A DNA stretch of 64,000 nt from Lactobacillus melliventris (GTDB lineage Bacteria; Bacillota; Bacilli; Lactobacillales; Lactobacillaceae), in contig NZ_JAAEEB010000001.1 of the NCBI RefSeq assembly GCF_013346935.1, forward strand, positions 124,001 to 188,000. Direction: 5' to 3'. The position numbers were made by a program, and so were the translations under genes. The notes beneath the pieces were generated by a model. The model had not been told where the DNA came from and searched no databases. It was given only the letters and a program-made list of their open reading frames with translations. The stretch's first letter is position 1; each line of letters opens with the position of its first letter. This document shows positions 61,560 to 64,000 of this stretch, piece by piece.

Positions 61560-62123
61560 ATGGATTTAACAGAAACTGAAATCTCTTCAAAACAAATTTT
61601 TACTGGGCGTATAGTTGATCTTTCAGTTAGAACGATCAAATTACCTAATGGTGAAACTGCAACAAGAGAAGTAGTAAAACATCAGCCTGCTTCGGCTGCC
61701 ATTGCAGTAAATGATAAGCAAGAAATGTTGCTGGTTGAGCAGTGGCGTGAGCCGATTAAAGAGTTGACTTTGGAAATTCCAGCAGGATTAATAGATGAAA
61801 CTGATGCCAGTCCATTAGATGCCATGAAAAGGGAATTAAATGAAGAAGGCGGATATCATGCCGACTACTGGGAAAAGATAACAGAATTCTATTCGTCGCC
61901 TGGCTTTACTAATGAGAAACTATACTTATTTTATTGTGATACATTAACCAAATTGACTGATAAAAAGGCGCTTGATCCTGACGAATTTTTAACTAGTCAC
62001 TGGTATAGTTTGGAAAAGTTGAAACAGCTTGCGGCACAAGGTAAAATTGTTGATGCCAAGACATTATATGCAATGAGTGTTTGGGAGAATATGTTGCTTA
62101 CCAGTGCTAATACAAGGGATTAA
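61560..62123 (+). CDS. Nudix hydrolase, ADP-ribose pyrophosphatase type
   Basis: A 187-residue Nudix enzyme. The catalytic box reads GLIDETDASPLDAMKREL followed by NEEGGY; the REL-x-EE-x-G core is intact, but the preceding loop is one residue longer than the usual G-x5-E-x7 pattern and the first Glu is shifted to an Asp. The SPGFTNEKLYLFY segment after it is typical of ADP-ribose pyrophosphatases. It removes toxic ADP-ribose-like compounds. Confidence 0.92.
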   Translation: MDLTETEISSKQIFTGRIVDLSVRTIKLPNGETATREVVKHQPASAAIAVNDKQEMLLVEQWREPIKELTLEIPAGLIDETDASPLDAMKRELNEEGGYHADYWEKITEFYSSPGFTNEKLYLFYCDTLTKLTDKKALDPDEFLTSHWYSLEKLKQLAAQGKIVDAKTLYAMSVWENMLLTSANTRD

Positions 62124-62124
62124 A

Positions 62125-62463
62125 ATGACAGAAAAGCGATCTGATTACCGTAAAAAATTAAAAAAGAAAAAAAGCAAAAATATTTTAAATACAATTAAAT
62201 CTGCTTTTGATGATAATGATGCTGAAGTTGACGTTAATCCTGATTTTACCCGTAATGAAGATGAAGTTATACAACCAAATGAATCTTCAAATAAAAGGGC
62301 AAAGACTCAGGGGCAGTCTCCGAGAAGAGAAAAGAATAAGTCACAATCTCAACCAACTACCAGTCAAGACAAAGCGTTAAGACTGAAAGGTAAGCTTAAT
62401 CGTGCCATTCTCATCGTTTCAATTTTAATTATTTTGGTATTATTGGCGTTATTTCACTTATAA
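62125..62463 (+). CDS. C-terminally anchored small protein, unknown
   Basis: A 112-residue protein with a basic N-terminus (KKLKKKKSKN), an acidic-to-polar low-complexity middle, and one hydrophobic helix at the C-terminus (about 90-110). No enzymatic motif. Start ATG 62125 overlaps nothing and has AAGGGAT before it. Layout suggests a tail-anchored membrane protein; family not recognised. Confidence 0.7.
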   Translation: MTEKRSDYRKKLKKKKSKNILNTIKSAFDDNDAEVDVNPDFTRNEDEVIQPNESSNKRAKTQGQSPRREKNKSQSQPTTSQDKALRLKGKLNRAILIVSILIILVLLALFHL

Positions 62464-62481
62464 ATAAAAACGAGGGTAAAA

Positions 62482-63180
62482 ATGAAGATAGCAATTATTG
62501 TCCCAATGGAAATTGAGGCTGAATATTATCATAAGTATTTTCACTCTGGTCACAAAGAAATGTTCGGATCTACCACATTCGAGCATTTTTGCGTTAACCA
62601 TAATGATTTATATATTGGTTTGAGTGGAATTGGTAAAGTCCAAGCTGCTATGAATTTAGCTAGTTTGCTATGCCAGCTTAATATTGATTTAGTTTTTATG
62701 ACTGGTACAGCAGGATCTTTACAGCCCAATATTCAAAAGGGCGATTTGATTTTAGCCAGTTCATTTGCTTATCACGATGCGCATAATACTCTAGCAGGGG
62801 ATTATGTTGAAGGACAAATACCAGGTGAACCGGCAGAGTTTGTTTTGAAGTCGACTGTTAGAACACAATTTGCACAGTTTTTGCAGCATGAGAACATTGA
62901 ATATAAAGAGGGACTTATTGTCACAGGCGATTCTTTCATTGGTTCACAAGCACAAAAAAATGATATTAAGCATAATTTTGCTCAAGCTTTAGGAGTTGAG
63001 ATGGAAGGGGCTGCTTTTGCACAGGTGGCTTATCATTTTAATAAGCCCTTAATAGCTTTGCGAGCTATTTCTGACAATGGCAATCAAGATGCAAATGAAG
63101 ACTTTGATCAGTTTGCACAAAAAGTGGGTGCTAAAGCGGCTAAAATTATTTGTACTTACATAGAGAAGATGAATTCATAA
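62482..63180 (+). CDS. mtnN: 5'-methylthioadenosine/S-adenosylhomocysteine nucleosidase
   Basis: A 232-residue enzyme cleaving MTA and SAH to adenine; SAH cleavage is the first step of LuxS-type recycling. The conserved MTGTAGSL, GVEMEGAAFAQ and RAISDNGN (catalytic Asp) motifs are present. The next gene starts directly after its stop. Confidence 0.95.
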   Translation: MKIAIIVPMEIEAEYYHKYFHSGHKEMFGSTTFEHFCVNHNDLYIGLSGIGKVQAAMNLASLLCQLNIDLVFMTGTAGSLQPNIQKGDLILASSFAYHDAHNTLAGDYVEGQIPGEPAEFVLKSTVRTQFAQFLQHENIEYKEGLIVTGDSFIGSQAQKNDIKHNFAQALGVEMEGAAFAQVAYHFNKPLIALRAISDNGNQDANEDFDQFAQKVGAKAAKIICTYIEKMNS

Positions 63181-64000
63181 ATGACAGAAATTTACTTGGA
63201 TAATGCTGCTACGACACCTATGTCTGCCAAAGTAATTAATGTGATAGCTGAAGAAATGAAAAATGACTTTGGTAATGCTTCCAGTACTTATGAATTAGGA
63301 CGTAAGGCCCGTCATGTCATTGATCTTGCCAGGCAAGAAGCTGCCCGAGCAATCAATGCCAGCGAAAATGAGATAATTTTCACCTCCGGTGGATCTGAGA
63401 GTAATAATACTGCTATTTTTGGGACTGCTCATAGTCGCAAAAATATTGGTAAACGCATTATCACAACAAAAATTGAACATCCCTCTGTTTTAAAGCCAAT
63501 GCAGCAATTGGAAAAAGAGGGTTATGATGTTATCTACCTTGATGTAGATACAGATGGTCGGATATCATTGGCTGATTTGAAAAGGGCTTTAACTCCGCAA
63601 ACTATTTTGGTATCTGTAATGGCAGTTAATAATGAGGTTGGAACAATCAATCCTTTGGCTGAAATTGGTGCAAAGGTAAGACAAAGTAATGCCTATTTTC
63701 ATGTAGATGCAGTTCAAGGATTAGGAAACATTAATCTTGATGTTGCTAAAATGAATATCGACTTATTATCCACTTCTGCTCATAAAATCAATGGTCCTAA
63801 GTTTCTGGGATTTTTATATGAAAAAAATTCTATTAAACTACCACCTTTAGTTTATGGTGGGGAACAGGAAACTAAACGCAGGGCTGGAACTGAGAATGTA
63901 CCTGGAATTGCGGGTTTTGGTGAAGCAATTAGTGAAATTGGAGCTATAGATAAAAATAAGCTCCAGGCTAATTATCAGAAGTTGCAAAAAATTATTTTAA
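63181..64000 (+). CDS. cysteine desulfurase (IscS-like), truncated by window end
   Basis: 273 codons are visible and the frame stays open at the last base. N-terminus IYLDNAATTPMS, the SGGSESNN PLP-phosphate loop, the HVDAVQG strand and the PLP lysine SAHKINGPK are all present; the catalytic cysteine lies past the edge. It follows mtnN without a gap. In many Firmicutes the desulfurase in this position serves MnmA (2-thiouridine); mnmA would be expected beyond the window. Confidence 0.92.
   Translation, partial: MTEIYLDNAATTPMSAKVINVIAEEMKNDFGNASSTYELGRKARHVIDLARQEAARAINASENEIIFTSGGSESNNTAIFGTAHSRKNIGKRIITTKIEHPSVLKPMQQLEKEGYDVIYLDVDTDGRISLADLKRALTPQTILVSVMAVNNEVGTINPLAEIGAKVRQSNAYFHVDAVQGLGNINLDVAKMNIDLLSTSAHKINGPKFLGFLYEKNSIKLPPLVYGGEQETKRRAGTENVPGIAGFGEAISEIGAIDKNKLQANYQKLQKIIL

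Overview
The window looks like chromosomal DNA of a low-GC Gram-positive lactic acid bacterium, most likely Lactobacillus sensu stricto (L. delbrueckii group). The reasons are AT-rich sequence, strong Shine-Dalgarno sites with many TTG and GTG starts, T-box leaders ahead of valS and ileS, a dcw cluster without murE/murF, and several small lactobacillar families (DUF1146, DUF2969, DUF3397, DUF4044, YueI). No phage, insertion sequence, CRISPR array or recognised defence system was found. The species is not determinable from what I can see.

Region 1 (1-8.3 kb) is accessory carbohydrate metabolism. It holds the tail of a GH1 6-phospho-beta-glucosidase, a PTS EIIC permease, an AraC-type regulator, and a divergent operon of GH2 glycosidase, MFS transporter remnant, alpha/beta-hydrolase esterase and GH39 glycosidase, with a cre-like site over the operon promoter. 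The combination suggests use of plant-type beta-linked, probably acetylated, glycans; the operon's own transporter is broken.

Region 2 (8.3-13.4 kb) is mixed: a small membrane protein, a beta-lactamase-fold serine hydrolase, an unusual tRNA-Glu(CUC)/tRNA-Gln(CUG) pair, a lone ABC exporter half-transporter, and a MurT-type ligase without an adjacent gatD.

Region 3 (13.5-27.5 kb) is core: tdk-prfA-prmC-tsaC, upp, the F1Fo ATP synthase operon atpBEFHAGDC, a DUF1146 protein, an MreB-family actin, yidD, a DUF2969 protein and rodA.

Region 4 (27.5-41.5 kb) contains a universal stress protein, a probable 6S RNA, rarA, yueI-like, rpsD with a structured leader, ezrA, a NifS-type desulfurase with thiI, T-box-valS, folC, a HAD phosphatase and radC.

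Region 5 (41.5-58.3 kb) is cell shape and division: mreBCD, DUF4044 and DUF3397 small proteins, then the dcw cluster mraZ-rsmH-ftsL-pbp2B-mraY-murD-murG-ftsQ-ftsA-ftsZ-sepF-ylmG-ylmH-divIVA, with repeated GTGG boxes upstream of mraZ.

Region 6 (58.3-64 kb) is T-box-ileS, a cold-shock-like protein, a Nudix hydrolase, a small membrane protein, mtnN, and a second cysteine desulfurase cut by the window end.

The most interesting signals are in RNA and in gene decay: the odd tRNA pair, the rod-like 6S candidate, the rpsD leader, the ileS T-box that begins inside the divIVA stop codon, and the MFS fossil in the glycan operon. I did not find a convincing wholly new multi-gene system.
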